The notes beneath the pieces are model-generated. The model made no database searches. It was not told the origin of the DNA and was given only the letters and a program-made list of their open reading frames with translations. From positions 980,977 through 1,044,976 of the forward strand of contig NW_022098050.1 in the NCBI RefSeq assembly GCF_002288925.2: DNA of 64,000 nucleotides, written 5' to 3'. Of this stretch, positions 11,732 to 23,589 are shown in pieces. The DNA comes from Delphinapterus leucas. Lineage: Eukaryota > Chordata > Mammalia > Artiodactyla > Monodontidae. The translations under genes and the position numbers were made by a program. Within the stretch, counting starts at the first letter, position 1, and every line of letters begins with the position of its first letter.

Positions 11732-13153
11732 TTTTAACATCAGAAGAGGCTAAAGAAGAATTTTCCATATCTTTAAACTCAATAAATAGTTGCAGACTTG
11801 GATTGCAAAGACTGGCCTATGCCCAGTTAAAATGGCAAAAATGAGTGAAGTGCACAGGTGGACAATAAAAAGAAAGGTTGAAAGACTAGTCTAGAGACTG
11901 ATAGCAAATAAAATACCCCTAAGGGCAGAGACATAAATATGCTGCACGCAGGACATTCAGAATTTAATAGCAAATCCTACTAATATTAGGTGAAACTATG
12001 CATCATTAATATAAGTAAAAAATGTTAAAAAAAAAAAAGAAGAAAAAGGTAATCAATTTCATATGATTCCACCTAATACAATGTTCTACCTGGTAGCACA
12101 CCTTTGATATGAATTAAATATATAGAATTATATAGGTCATCTAATCCAACATATCCATCTACACAAATATAAGAGTTCTTACACTTGATTCTACAGACTT
12201 TCTTTCAGCGTTTTAGTGATAACAAAGCTCACTCACTCATGAGATTAGTGATCATTTGCAGGCCTGCTCAATTACAAACATTGTAACTTTCATCTGATAA
12301 TCCTACTTAAAGTACTGGGAGGTAACAACTGGATTCCTCTTTAATTTTCCCTTCCTAAATTACAAACTCATGCTTACTTTAACATCCTTTTTATGATGAG
12401 ACCCTTTTGATCACTCTTCTCTGAAATCAATGTAACTGACCAGTTTTAGAACAGGATGAAATATATCATCAGCACTGTGTACTGAATTTATATGTTGTGG
12501 TATTTTCTCTGCTACTGAGGGCATTATAAAGAAACTTCATGCTTTGCAAATGATCCCTCATGAATAAATCAGGAATAATTTTTGTTTTCCAATTTCTAAC
12601 TGAAAATAATATGTAAAATTAATCTAGTTGGGAAAAACAAAGTGACTAGATAAAGAAGTTTGGTATTGCCTCTACCATTTCAAGGTAAGCAAAACACTAG
12701 GGAAAGACCACACCAAAAAAATATCTGTCAAAAGTTTGACAATAATTTTGGGTGAAGGAATAAATAATTTGTGTATGACAAGACTTTGTCCAACAGTACA
12801 ATTTCATTCTATGACTATATTAAATACATATATAAGGGAAATAAAATATAATTATCAAACTTCTTGACCACATCCTCATTGTTAGAATAAAATGTATTTG
12901 GGGGAAAAAACTTGTTCAAGAATTAATAAAATCGAATGAATAAAAAACCCAGAGATATTCTTAACCTCAAAGTAAGATAGCAAGAGAAAAATAACTAGAT
13001 ACAAATACCTAAAATATTTTTATTTTATTTTTAAATTTTTATTTTATTTATTTTTATTTTATTTTATTTTGTGACAAAATTTATTACTATAGTTGCACAC
13101 AATTCTGAAAGTCAAAAGAGTAACTGTGTTGCCTGCTATGCCAGCATTAGTTG
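11732..13153. other. AT-rich DNA, nothing recognised
   Basis: About 1.4 kb with no gene and no confident repeat. A TTTTA-rich low-complexity stretch lies at about 13017-13075 just before the next L1 fragment. Confidence 0.55.
13017..13075 (+). repeat. (TTTTA)n-like low-complexity tract
   Basis: Irregular repeats of attttattttta type, about 60 bp, almost pure A/T. Confidence 0.85.
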
Positions 13154-13366
13154 TTTTTTTTTAAAAATCTTTATTGGAGTATAATTCCTTTACGATGGTG
13201 TGTTAGTTTCTGCTGTATAACAAAGTGAATCAGCTATACATATACATATATCCCCATAACTCCTCCCTCTTGCGTCTCCCTCCCACCCTCCCTATCCCAC
13301 CCCTCTAGGTGGACACAAAGCACTGAGCTGATCTCCCTGTGCTATGTGGCTGCTTCCCACTAGCTA
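13154..13366 (-). mobile_element. L1 3' UTR fragment, minus strand
   Basis: Very similar to 10250-10470: poly-T, then 'tctttattggagtataattcc', the 'gtgttagtttctgc' segment and the 'cccaccctccctatcccacccctctagg' region in reverse orientation. About 210 bp, no coding part, severely 5'-truncated. I could not fix the TSD. Confidence 0.93.
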
Positions 13367-13631
13367 TAAAAAGATTTTTAAATCAAAGAGATAACAGAGT
13401 CATCTCTAAACTATACCAGCAATATAATGATAAGAATGAAATTCATGTAAGTCAAAAACATGTTAAAAATACAATGATATTAAAGCGTTAAGAAATCACT
13501 CTTCCTTCATAAAGGTATTTGGCTTTAGTTCCCTAGTTAAAACTCTATTATTCGAGTATTACGTTTGATTTGAGTCTCTATTTTAATAAAGGATATGAAG
13601 AAATTGAAGTGTATGACAAAGAATTTTTTTT

Positions 13632-13949
13632 AATTAATTAATTAATTTATTTATTTTTGGCTGTGTTGGGTCTTCATTGCTGCACGCGGGCTTTCTCTAG
13701 TTGTGGCGAGCGGGGGCTACTCTTCATTGCGGTGCGCGGGCTTCTCACTGCGGTGGCTTCTCTTGTTGTGGAGCATAGGCACGCGGGCTTCCGTAGTTGT
13801 GGCTCACGGGCTCTGGAGCGCAGCCTCTGTAGTTGTGGCGCAGGGGCTTAGTTGCTCCACGGCATGTGGGATATTCCTGAACCAGGGATCGAACCTGTGT
13901 CCCTGCACTGGCAAGCAGATTCTTGACCACTGCACCACCAGGGAAGCCC
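13632..13949 (-). mobile_element. Longer CHR-type SINE, minus strand
   Basis: About 300 bp, ending on the plus strand in caccaccagggaagccc, which is the reverse of the SINE head. This is the longer form with an extra body (tagttgtggctcacgggctc; gggtcttcattgctgc) and an A/T-rich tail at 13632-13653. Flanks give an approximate TSD (aagaattttt / aagaatattt). It is more diverged than the short copies, so older. Confidence 0.92.
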
Positions 13950-14279
13950 AAGAATATTTTTAAACACTGAAAGGGAGAAATCTAGTTGTATTAAAATGCT
14001 AAATAAAGTTTTTGCCTACTCAGAAAATTGCATAAAAAGAATGTATTAAGTGTTGTTTTTGAGTGGACTATTGTTTTGTCTTCAGAGGATCAAATAAATG
14101 GAAATGGGCTTACATGAAATAGAGGAAAGATCTCAATCACACATGAAGAATAACTGGTCAATTATCTGATTGATAAAGAGCAGAATGGCCTCATTATGAT
14201 GAGGTTTAGAAAAGCTTTTTCAGCAATTACTTTCACAAATACTAGACCTTCAAGGTAGCATATTACCACCTGATCTTTT

Positions 14280-14480
14280 TCTTTTTTCAGACCAAGAAAT
14301 ACAGACACAGAAAATTAAATTCTTTAAATCACCTCAACAAGTCAATGGCAAAGCTAGGACTGGAACTCACAGTTCTCAAGTTCTAGGCTAGGTCTGTGGC
14401 CTTGGAAAAGCTATTTAAAACTTTTATGCATTAGTTTGTTTTGTTTGTTTTTCATTTGTACCGTGGAAATAATGCATAAC
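14280..14480 (+). mobile_element. MIR SINE remnant
   Basis: Contains the diverged MIR core order: 'cacagaaaattaaattctttaaatcacc', 'aatggcaaagctaggactggaactcac', 'ctaggtctgtggccttgg'. Ancient tRNA-derived element shared by all mammals. Confidence 0.65.
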
Positions 14481-14571
14481 TTAAAAGGACAACTATGAAT
14501 ATAAAATAAATACTTGGAGAGCATTTAGCATGATGACCATCAATAATAACTGCTCAAAAAGCAGTAGCTTT

Positions 14572-14766
14572 GGGCTTCCCTGGTGGCGCAGTGGTTGAGA
14601 GTCCGCCTGCCGATTCAGGGGATACGGGTTCGTGCCCCGGTCCGGGAAGATCCCACGTGCCGCGGAACGGCTGGGCTCGTGAGCCATGGCTGCTGAGCCT
14701 GCGCTCCGCAACGGGAGAGGCCACAACAGTGAGAGGCCCGCGTACCACAAAAAAAAAAAAAAAAAA
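14572..14766 (+). mobile_element. CHR-type SINE with 15-bp internal deletion
   Basis: Short young SINE with an A-tail (about 14749-14766). The TSD gcagtagct (extended by A residues) is at 14561-14569 and 14767-14775. Compared with its siblings, it lacks 15 bp at about 14694-14706, between two copies of gcctg, consistent with a short direct-repeat deletion. Confidence 0.96.
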
Positions 14767-14775
14767 GCAGTAGCT

Positions 14776-15609
14776 CTTTTTGTTCTATTGTTATCATTGC
14801 CTAGTGCTTTTCCTTCTAAAAAAACAAAAACAAAAAACCATTGTCTAACAATAAAAAAGGATAATCTAGAACAATCTTTTATGAGCCATCTTCTACGTAA
14901 AAGTCCAGGTCAGAACACTTTAAAATTTTAAATGTATATAATTTTTCCCATGGGGGAAATTTTAAATGTATATAATTTTTCCCAGGGGGGAAAATGTATA
15001 GTCCCAAATTATACCAATGAAAAAATTGCCATTAAAATAGTAATATCTTAGTATATTTGATGAGTAACCACATGGAGGTCATTTTCTCATTTACATTGGT
15101 TATTTGTTTTCAAATCCAAAGACAAGTTCCTCTCTTTGAAACCACACTCAAGGTAGGTTTTATTACCATCTCTACCTTATAGATGAATACACCCAAACCT
15201 CCAAGAGGTGAAATATCTTATTAACCTTTCTGATGTGTTCAGTTTACTCCTGGCATCTGAGGCCCCATGATGATGATCAGAAAGGATATGGGAAAACACA
15301 CTGTTTTACTGTATTCTAAGTTAGCACCCCCTTTTATGAGTACAATTTGGCCATAGCTATCAAAATTAACAATTTTCCTTCTAAGAATTCATCTAATGAA
15401 TGTACTCAGAATGCATATACAATAAATGTACTCACATATGGACATAAGATATACGTACAAGAATATGTTTCCACATTATAGACTTTATGACCAACAGTTG
15501 AAAGATAATTACATAAATCAGTGTTACTTGTGCAGTGGATTGCCATGTAATCATTAAGAAGAATGGGATGCAGAATATGGGCTGACATGGTACAATATAA
15601 ATGATTCAT
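14776..15609. other. AT-rich DNA with faint MIR trace
   Basis: No gene seen. A 34-bp tandem duplication lies at 14923-14990, and a faint MIR-like stretch at 15120-15240 (ggttttattaccatctctaccttatagatg). Confidence 0.5.
14923..14990 (+). repeat. 34-bp tandem duplication
   Basis: Two adjacent copies of a unit beginning aaattttaaatgtatataat; the second starts at 14957. The copies differ only at their right edge (tggggg versus gggggg). Confidence 0.92.
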
Positions 15610-15830
15610 TTGTTAGGACATTCAGCAAATATTTGAGCTCATACTAAGCTCCAGGTGCTAGTGATGTAGCCATGAACAGCACCAAGTCCCTGCCTTTATG
15701 AATGTTACAATGTACCTAGAAAAGCAGGTGCTAGAAAGAAAAACAAATATATAACGTATGTCATATAATGTAATGTAGTGATAAGTGCTATGAAGAAAAA
15801 TTTAAAAATAGAAACAAAAATTATATATTG
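15610..15830 (+). mobile_element. L2 LINE 3'-end remnant
   Basis: Shows the typical end of L2: 'cattcagcaaatatttgagc', 'ctccaggtgctagtgatgtagcc', 'gtccctgcctttatgaatgttac'. Diverged and noncoding. Confidence 0.75.
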
Positions 15831-16762
15831 CTCAGTAAAAACAAAGAAGTAAACAGAGCAATTTGATTATTATAGTTTTATTTGTGTAAAAGTAAAGGGA
15901 ATATACATATAAAAATTACATATATGTATATATGCATGAGACATTCTGGATGGAGATGCATAAGACACTGCTGATAGTGGATACTTCTGGAGAGAGGCGG
16001 AGGGACTAAATTATGGCAGAAGAAATTATTAAAATATTAATGTTATTAAATTATAACTTTCTGTGGTATAAATTTCTACATATGATTTTTTTAAGTTACA
16101 TGCATATATTATTTTCCAAATAATAAAACAAGATAGATTAGAGGAGGCCAGAAACTTGGATGCATACAAGCTATGAGCAATAGAATGGTCTTCACTGCTG
16201 TGAATATTCTTCCGGATTGCAAGTTCAAGTGCCATTGGTAGTCTCCCAGTAACATAAATGTGTGAATCAGGCTCGTAAAAAATGTATGGGACATTATAGA
16301 GCATGTGATGATCTGAAGAATGCATGACTTGACTATAGACATTTAAATTATTTTTTTCAGACAAATAAATTTAGAAGTGTGGAAAGAGATACAATTTTTC
16401 AATTCTCTGTCCTCATCTTACTAGAACTGTCAGTAGTATTTGGCACTCTTGCCCACCAAGGTCCTCCCGCCAGATCTTTGTAAGGTGATCTTGCCGACAT
16501 GAAAATTGCATCAAATTGTTCAGTTAAAAGAAAAAAAATTAATAGCCTTTTACTATAAGCACAATAAAATGCCAGATTGTTACAATCGCTTGCAAAGTCC
16601 TCTATCATCTGGCCCAGCCCACCTCTCTTTTCTCATTTTTTTAAATTTTGCTTTTCACTGGCTATTACACAACAAACTGAATTTTGCTCTTTTTCTCTCT
16701 TGAACCTGCACATTTAGTAATCTCTCTGATATGAGCTATTTACAACTCAACTGAATTGATAC
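15831..16762. other. Unique AT-rich DNA
   Basis: No gene or confident repeat. Short open frames at 16029-16364 and 16506-16703 lack any recognisable features. Confidence 0.5.
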
Positions 16763-16776
16763 AAAAAGTCATTCTA

Positions 16777-16981
16777 GGGCTTCCCTGGTGGCGCAGTGGT
16801 TGAGAGTCCGCCTGCCGATGCAGGGGACACGGGTTCGTGCCCCGGTCTGGGAAGATCCCACATGCAGCGGAGTGGCTGGGCCCGTGAGCCATGGCCACTG
16901 AGCCTGCGTGTCCGGAGCCTGTGCTCCGCAACGGAAGAGGCCACAACAGTGAGAGGCCCGCGTACCGCAAAAAAAAAAAAA
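16777..16981 (+). mobile_element. CHR-type SINE, young
   Basis: Complete short copy with an exact 14-bp TSD (aaaaagtcattcta) at 16763-16776 and 16982-16995. A-tail of about 18 bases. Near-identical to the copies at 27998, 46603 and 53318. Confidence 0.98.
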
Positions 16982-16995
16982 AAAAAGTCATTCTA

Positions 16996-18522
16996 TTTAG
17001 AACAACTAATATCCCTAAAATATAACTACTTTGAAGTTTTTCTTGACCTAGACGGAAACTACAAATTAAGAGCATAAAGGCTCACGTCTATTAATATCCC
17101 CATGTGTCATCAAGTACCACTGAAATAAGCATTTTTTTAAATGAAGGACAAAAACGCATTTCCCTGTGCCAAGCAATTTTTCTATATTTCTTTGCACATT
17201 TACCTCAAACTTCTTTAGATTATGCACATTTATCATTCTATGAGAATGACATTTAATATATTAAGGAAAACAGCTAACAAAATATCACATTCAAGATCCA
17301 AATCAAATTGTAGCAATTCATTAACTTTATGAATCTAACAAGGTTATAGCTCTTCATAAAATATCTGATTTTATACTATTAATTATTTTTATATTAAATA
17401 GATGTGATGTTTTTTGCTTTATTTCTAGAAAGTTGTTTTAAGAGAAATAAGGGTATGATATTCCAGGTTTCCTAAACACTTATAGAGTGAATTTAAATCC
17501 ATGTCAGGAAGGAAAAAAAAATAGATATAATTGCAATTCATTAAGGAAAAAAATAAAGTTTTAAATTTATACATAAATCATTAATATATGTCAAGACTAC
17601 AGTACCGATTGTCAGAATGGAAAGATATATGTAATAAAAATATTTTAAAATGAATAAATAATGATAGCTAATCTTCACTGAGACTTTGATTTCTATTTCT
17701 TTGTCCTGTTTTCATTATAAGTATAAACGTTATTAAGATATTGGGCAATGGAATATCCAAGGAATTTTCATGAAACACGCTTATAATATAGGTACTATTA
17801 TGTTTATTTTACAAATAAGGAATGGCTCAGAAAGCTGTGTCCATAATGTGCCAGAACTTTCATGCCAACAAATGGCAGAGACTGAATTCACACTCACATT
17901 ATCAAAATCTAAAAGCCATGCTACTATGTGAGCAGAGTGAACAAGGGTAGATGGTGAGAGAAAGTAAGTGAAATACTCTGTTTAGATATGAAACCTAGGA
18001 GATTAAAATATGGAACTGTAATTACTGGAAATATGACTATCAGAAGAAGAGACATTTGGGGAAGTGTTAATCCCATTATCAACATGCTGATTGTAATGTG
18101 CTTCTGTTGAAGATACGGTTAATATAACTGACACAGTTGAAGATATTTTGCAAGTAGCTGGAAATATAGAAGTATTGATTTAGAATACCATTCCAAGGGG
18201 AGGGCATGGTGTAGGTTAAGGACTGACTTACTCCAAATACCTCCCAAATAGCATAGTGCTCCTCTTTGCTTTATTTGTATGAACATGCCTAGGTTTCCTA
18301 TAAAATCGCTTGTCACTGGAGGTGTTACATTCAGATTTCTGGTTTTTGAGAAATATATACTTAAAGTTGAACCTTAACTTAATATGAATGTCAAGGGAAG
18401 GAAATAACAGCCTGACCTGGACTTTCCATAGTATTGTGAGAGAGACAGGACTGACTTACCTAGACATGCAGAATGGGACTTGATTGGCAGTTAAAATGAA
18501 TCCTTGAGGTACCAAGGGGTTT
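16996..18522. other. AT-rich DNA with a MIR remnant
   Basis: No gene seen. A MIR remnant is annotated separately at 17665-17930; the remainder looks unique. Confidence 0.5.
17665..17930 (+). mobile_element. MIR SINE remnant
   Basis: Diverged MIR features: 'tgatagctaatcttcactgag', 'ataggtactattatgtttattttacaaataagg', 'aatggcagagactgaattcacac', 'aaaagccatgctacta'. Confidence 0.72.
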
Positions 18523-18530
18523 TGTAAAAC

Positions 18531-18766
18531 AGGGATCCCCAACCCCCGGTCCACGGACTGGTACCGGGCTGCGTCCTGTTTAGAACGGGGCCGCACAGCA
18601 GGAGGTGAGCGGCAGGCAAGCAAGAGAAACTTCATCTGCTGCTCCCCATGGTTCGCATTACTGCCTGAACCAACCCCACCCCCTCCCCCCTCCCCCCCTC
18701 CCCCCGCCGCGGGAAAATTGTCTTCCGTGGAACGATTCCTGGTGCCAAAAAGGTTGGGGACCAATG
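18531..18766 (+). mobile_element. Non-autonomous hAT DNA transposon
   Basis: A 236-bp element with terminal inverted repeats: it begins cagggatccccaaccc and ends aaggttggggaccaatg. It is flanked by an exact 8-bp target duplication, ttgtaaaa, at 18523-18530 and 18767-18774. Eight-bp TSDs and a CAG start are hallmarks of the hAT superfamily. There is no coding region, so it moved with transposase from elsewhere. It contains a C-rich run (18674-18705). I do not assign a Repbase name. Confidence 0.92.
18674..18705 (-). other. Potential G-quadruplex (minus strand)
   Basis: Plus strand has successive runs of 4 to 7 C separated by single A or T bases; the minus strand therefore has at least four G-runs with one-base loops. 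This matches the general G-quadruplex pattern; folding is not shown. Confidence 0.7.
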
Positions 18767-19044
18767 TTGTAAAAGGATTTAATGTGTGAAGTGGCTAAAG
18801 AATATATATTTTCTCTCATTTTCACAATTTGTTCTTTATTTTCATTCAAATAATTATTTAGAAATATCGCCCAGAGTAGTTATTTTAAACAAAAGAGTAT
18901 TGATGGCTGCAAAGGGTAATAAGGAAAATGTTGTTTCTGCACAGAATTTTTCTGAGCAGTGTTAGTTAGATTCTCAGATGGATCCGTGACTCTAAACGGT
19001 GAAGAAGCAGAGGCTTAGAGAAAACAGTTTCTTTACTTTGGCGA

Positions 19045-19273
19045 TATATTTTATACTGGGAGCAATTATGTCCTCCAAGGGACATTTGCCAAGTATCTGC
19101 AGGCACTTTCAATTGTTAGGACATTGGGAAGAAGGGGAGGGTGTTCTATCAACATCAATTGGGTAGACACTAGCAGGCTGGTAAACATCCTACAGAGCAC
19201 AGGATAGACTCCAACAACAAAGAGTTATCCAACCCCAAGTGTCAGTAGTGCTGAGGTTGAGACACCTTGCCTT
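19045..19273 (+). mobile_element. MER5A-like hAT-Charlie element
   Basis: Segments typical of MER5A: 'caagggacatttgccaagtatctgcaggcac', 'ggtaaacatcctacagagcacaggatag', 'caacaacaaagagttatccaacccc', and the end 'gtgctgaggttgagacaccttg'. An ancient non-autonomous element, noncoding. Confidence 0.88.
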
Positions 19274-19718
19274 AACGTATGTTGGGTCCTAGGATAATAT
19301 AAAAGACACAGACTGCAATATTTTGTTATGCAACTTATGTGCCAGTGTAGGAAACAACTATTTTAACCAGATCGTTGATGGATATATTTCAAGTGTGATT
19401 TGTATTATGAGCCTATCATTTTACTAGAATTTTATGACATCAGATGATTGTCTCATTTAAAAAAAAAAATACAGATATTTGACAGGATCTTTTTGAAGCT
19501 GTTTAAAATATATGGAAATTAACCCCCCGGATGCTTTGTTTCGTCAGTCAAACTGTGGAACTCATTAACAAATAACTACAGAAACTTAGCTCTATAAATC
19601 AATAAATTTATCAAGTGTAGCTACTACCACATGTCTGTGAGTGTCTGAATTAACTAAAAATTAAATGTTGGGAATAAAGGAAAGCCATCTCTCCATAAGT
19701 TATTCATTTCTTTTTTTT

Positions 19719-20050
19719 CTTTTTCCCCCATTTTACTGAGAAATAATTGACATCCATCACTGCATAAGTTTAAGGTGTACAGTATGATGGTTTGATTTAT
19801 ATATATTGCAAAATGATTTACCACAATAGGTTTAGTTAACATCCATCATCTCATACGGATACAACAAAAAGAAAAGAAAAACTTTCTCCTTGTGATGAGA
19901 ACTCTTAGGATCAACTTTCTTAAAAACTTTCCTATATATTATACAGCAGTATTAACTATAGTCATCATATTCATTTCTTTTACTAGTCTTCATATTAGAA
20001 TCATTTAGATTTCTACCTGATATATAACCTCTATTCCCTTCTATTCTGCC
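19719..20050 (-). mobile_element. Old L1 3' UTR, minus strand
   Basis: Reverse orientation of an L1M/L1MB-type 3' end: 'attttactgagaaataattgacatcc', 'ggtgtacagtatgatggtttgattta', 'ccacaataggtttagttaacatccatcatc', 'ttgtgatgagaactcttaggat'. No coding part. Confidence 0.8.
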
Positions 20051-20333
20051 CTAGTTAAATAATGTATTTTTAAAATAATTATTTTCCTTTGTTATGTTCC
20101 TGTTCACATAAAAATCTGCTTTACACTTTTATCACTATATTTTTAATAATTTCATTTATTTTTGTTTAAAGATCTCCATTTAACTATGCTTAAATTTATT
20201 TGAAAACTTTTAAAATATTAACATTTCTATGAAACTAATCTTTCTTAAATAAATCAGATAAGCAATGTTACTTATCAAGTACACAATTCAAGATTAATGC
20301 ATGTTTGAAAGATGATGTTACTGTTGTTTCTTT

Positions 20334-20692
20334 TTTTAAAATAAATTTATTTATTTTATTTATTTATTTTTGGCTGCATTGGGTCTTTGTTGCTGTGCGC
20401 GGGCTTTCTCTAGTTGCGGTGAGTGGGAGCTACTCTTCGTTGTGGTGTGCGGGCTTCTCATTGCGGTGGCTTCTCTTGTTGCAGAGCACGGGCTCTAGGC
20501 GCACAGGCTTCAGTAGTTGTGGCACACAGGCTCAGTAGTTGTGGCTCATGGGCTCTAGAGCGCAGGCTCAGTAGTTCTGGCACACTGGCTTAGGTACTCC
20601 GCGGTATGTGGGATCTTCCTGGACCAGGGCTCGAACCCATGTCCCCTGCATTGGCAGACGGATTCTTAACCACTGCACCACCAGGGAAGCCC
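20334..20692 (-). mobile_element. Longer CHR-type SINE, minus strand
   Basis: Body ends on the plus strand in caccaccagggaagccc (reverse of the head). The A-tail appears as the T/A-rich stretch at 20334-20370. Exact TSD actgttgtttcttt at 20320-20333 and 20693-20706. It carries the extended 3' body seen also at 13632. Confidence 0.95.
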
Positions 20693-20720
20693 ACTGTTGT
20701 TTCTTTAAAACATGTCAAGT

Positions 20721-20934
20721 GGGCTTCCCTGGTGGCGCAGTGGTTGAGAGTCCGCCTGCTGATGCAGGTGACGCGGGTTTGTGTCCTGGTCTGGGAAGAT
20801 CCCACATGCCGCGGAGCGGCTGGGCCCGTGAACCATGGCCGCCGAGCCTGCGCGTCCGGAGCCTGTGCTCCGCAACGGGAGAGGCCACAATAGTGAGAGG
20901 CCCGCGTACCGCAAAACAACAACAACAACAACAA
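20721..20934 (+). mobile_element. CHR-type SINE, young, with (AAC)n tail
   Basis: Complete short copy with TSD aaaacatgtcaagt at 20707-20720 and 20935-20948. Its A-tail has turned into an AAC microsatellite (20914-20932). It directly abuts the right TSD of the inverted SINE at 20334-20692. Confidence 0.97.
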
Positions 20935-21789
20935 AAAACATGTCAAGTAATAGCTTCTGCCAAATTAACATTGAAAGTTTATTTGAAAAGATCATCTTTC
21001 TGTCTACCTAAGACTTAGATTTATATTTTTTCCTTTTTTAATTCTATGAATAATTAACAGAAAATAAACCCAAATTTTAAAGTAATATTCTATACATACT
21101 TTTCAGGTATTCAAAGATATCAACTAGATTAGAGATGGTCACATACATTATTTCTTTTCACGTATTTATGAGGTTTTAAGCACCCCATGCCAGCCTTGTT
21201 TCTCATTATTATGACAATAGAAACATGACTGTACTTGAAATGTAAACATGCCTAGTATAATAACACTCCAACTACACTGTAGGACATTTTTATTCTGGAA
21301 GGACCACCTCATACAGTTGAATTCTGCCTACATAATGTGTTGTAAATTGCTCTTTTTTTTCTCCTTTCCTACCTCAACCACACCAGTTTGCACAGCATAC
21401 AGAGCAGACAGAAGAGTTTGATTTGCTTTTCATACCTGGCTCTCTGAGAGTTCACACCCTTCTGAAACTTAATTGGCTTCATGATCACATTAGTAGGTCT
21501 CAGTTTCCCCTTCTAAAATTGTTGGTTTATATCTGGTAAACTCTAAGGATCTTCCTATGTTTAGTTAAGTGATGACTAAGGGGTGCCCTAAGGATCACTT
21601 TTTATGAAGGTTACATTTATTTTTGCGGGTTGGATTTATAGTAATGTATAGAAATTTATGCAGAGCAACTTTAGCTGCCAATAAAAAACAAAATTATATA
21701 AACAAATTTTAAATTAAACCAGAAGAAAAATAGGTTTGATTCACTATTGGCATGGGCTACAGAGAATGGCATTTTGGAGTTATCAAAAT

Positions 21790-22010
21790 GCATAAGAGCT
21801 TAGGCTTTGAAATCAAACAGCTCCGAAATGAGATCAGTCCTTTGTCATTAATTAACTAGGTGTCCTTGAGAAGCCCTTTGACTTTTTGAGTGTCAATTTA
21901 CTCACCTAAAATACGTGTATAACAGTACCTACTTTTCAAGATCAAATATATGTAGTCTAGCATAGTGCCTGGCAGATAATGTAATCATAGTGAATAACAG
22001 TTATAAATGT
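21790..22010 (+). mobile_element. MIR SINE remnant
   Basis: MIR order visible: 'gagcttaggctttgaaatcaaacagctc', 'actaggtgtccttgagaagccctttgac', 'cacctaaaatacgtgtataacagtacctac', 'tagtctagcatagtgcctggcagataatg'. Confidence 0.85.
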
Positions 22011-22249
22011 TATAACACTCTCTATAATTAAGACAGCAATCAACATTTATGTCCTGATTAACATAGATATTTTAATGCCTACTTGTAAGATTTATAAAGC
22101 TCTCTAGCTTATTTTCAGAGTACCAGGAACTATGATTCAAATATTACATTTTAAAATTTACATTTGAATTTGCATGTAAATGTAAAGTTTTACAATTCAG
22201 TATAAGTAGACCAGGATTGCTATCAAAAATTAAAATGTAGGGCATTGGG

Positions 22250-22345
22250 TGGCATACTAGAAAGAATACAGCCAAGACTGACTTTAGCTAGCTGTGGGGC
22301 CTTGAACAAGATGCTTCACTTTGTTCAGCTGTGTTTTTCAATGAA
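22250..22345 (+). mobile_element. MIR SINE fragment
   Basis: Short match to the MIR body: 'ctgactttagctagctgtggggccttgaacaagatgcttcac', followed by diverged sequence. Confidence 0.6.
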
Positions 22346-23589
22346 GAGGATTTCAGCTGGATATCTAAACAAGCCACTTTCTGTTTCAATTCTATCATAA
22401 CTAGTCCTCATAGTTACTATTTAAGGAATGGTGTAGTTTGCCAAAATCTATATAGTTTAACAAGAACAAATACTTTAAGGCATATAAACATGGACAAGTT
22501 ATAAGCAAATGGCCCTCAAGATTTGCTTTACTTTTCATCCTAAACACTAGTTTTCTAAACAAAAGGCCTCCAGAAGATTGATAAGCCACTTCCTCTCAAG
22601 TGCAATAGCAAATCCTTCCGAGAAACCATCTGTGGGTTTGATTCTTTAATCTCTCTTTAAATAGACTCTATAGGGCAGTCCTGACAAAGAACACAATGGC
22701 AGGGAGACATTTAGAGTCAAGTTGGAAAGCCTCTCATCTTTTAGAAGTAGTAGCATTTTTTTTTTAAGTATAGTATTAATACTATCCCAAAAAAGGAGAT
22801 TTCCACAACTAAATTGGGATGCTTAATCTGCCATTATCAGTTTGTCGGGTCACAAGGGGTTGAGGGCACCATCGCATGTGGTATGAAGAGTTTGAAAATA
22901 TTTTCTTTTAAAAAATGTATACAATATTCTCTTAACCTGACCTAACCCCTAATACCCAGTTAAAAGCTGACTGGCACTTCTTTTGAGGTAAAAATTTCCA
23001 GCAAAATAAACTGAGGTCACAATTTTGCACTAGTCTGATTGACAGGGAAACGGCCCCAAACAAACTTAATAGAGGTGATAAAAAATATGCAGTGGTTGAG
23101 TTATTAAATAAATGCTAAAGCAAATCTACTTATGTCAACTTCAATATTTGTATTGTATAGCATTTTTTCACCATTTACACAATCCTCCCCCTCAAAACCA
23201 GAGGTCTGGATATGTACAATCTTTATGTTTCCTGGTGGCTTTTTGGGCTGAGAAAATGACAATAATGTCCAATAATGTATGATAAAAAGAGATGCACACA
23301 TATTCTATATACTTTCAGTAAGTGTTCTCAGGGCTCAGTTAAATTTGTATACTAAATGCAGAGTTGGTGGATTGTAATATTTTTCAGAAACTATAAAACA
23401 GTTGAACTGAAACAAACCAGTAACATAAATTTTAAAGCTAGTCTATCAATTATTCTGATTCTTTTTATCCTTTACTAACCACAATTAAAAGTTAGCTATC
23501 AAGTTGTCAATTTTTACCAAAAAAATATCTGCTGAATACAGGGATTTTGTTGAATACAGAGTATAGATAAATTTGAGCTAATTGGTATA

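Larger units (their letters stand above)
20949..23589. other. Mostly unique DNA with MIR traces
   Basis: No gene supported. MIR remnants are listed at 21790-22010 and 22250-22345. Other short open frames (22401-22589, 23104-23301) show no features of a protein family. Confidence 0.5.

Noticed and set aside
16796..16860. Possible tRNA gene
   Set aside because: The A-box- and B-box-like segments belong to the tRNA-derived SINE head; no cloverleaf with intact acceptor stem is visible and the same sequence occurs in all copies.
20590..21018. Several overlapping frames of 95-136 codons on both strands
   Set aside because: They are conceptual translations of CHR SINEs. The same peptides (for example '[19 protein letters not shown]') recur at each SINE copy, so they are not genes.
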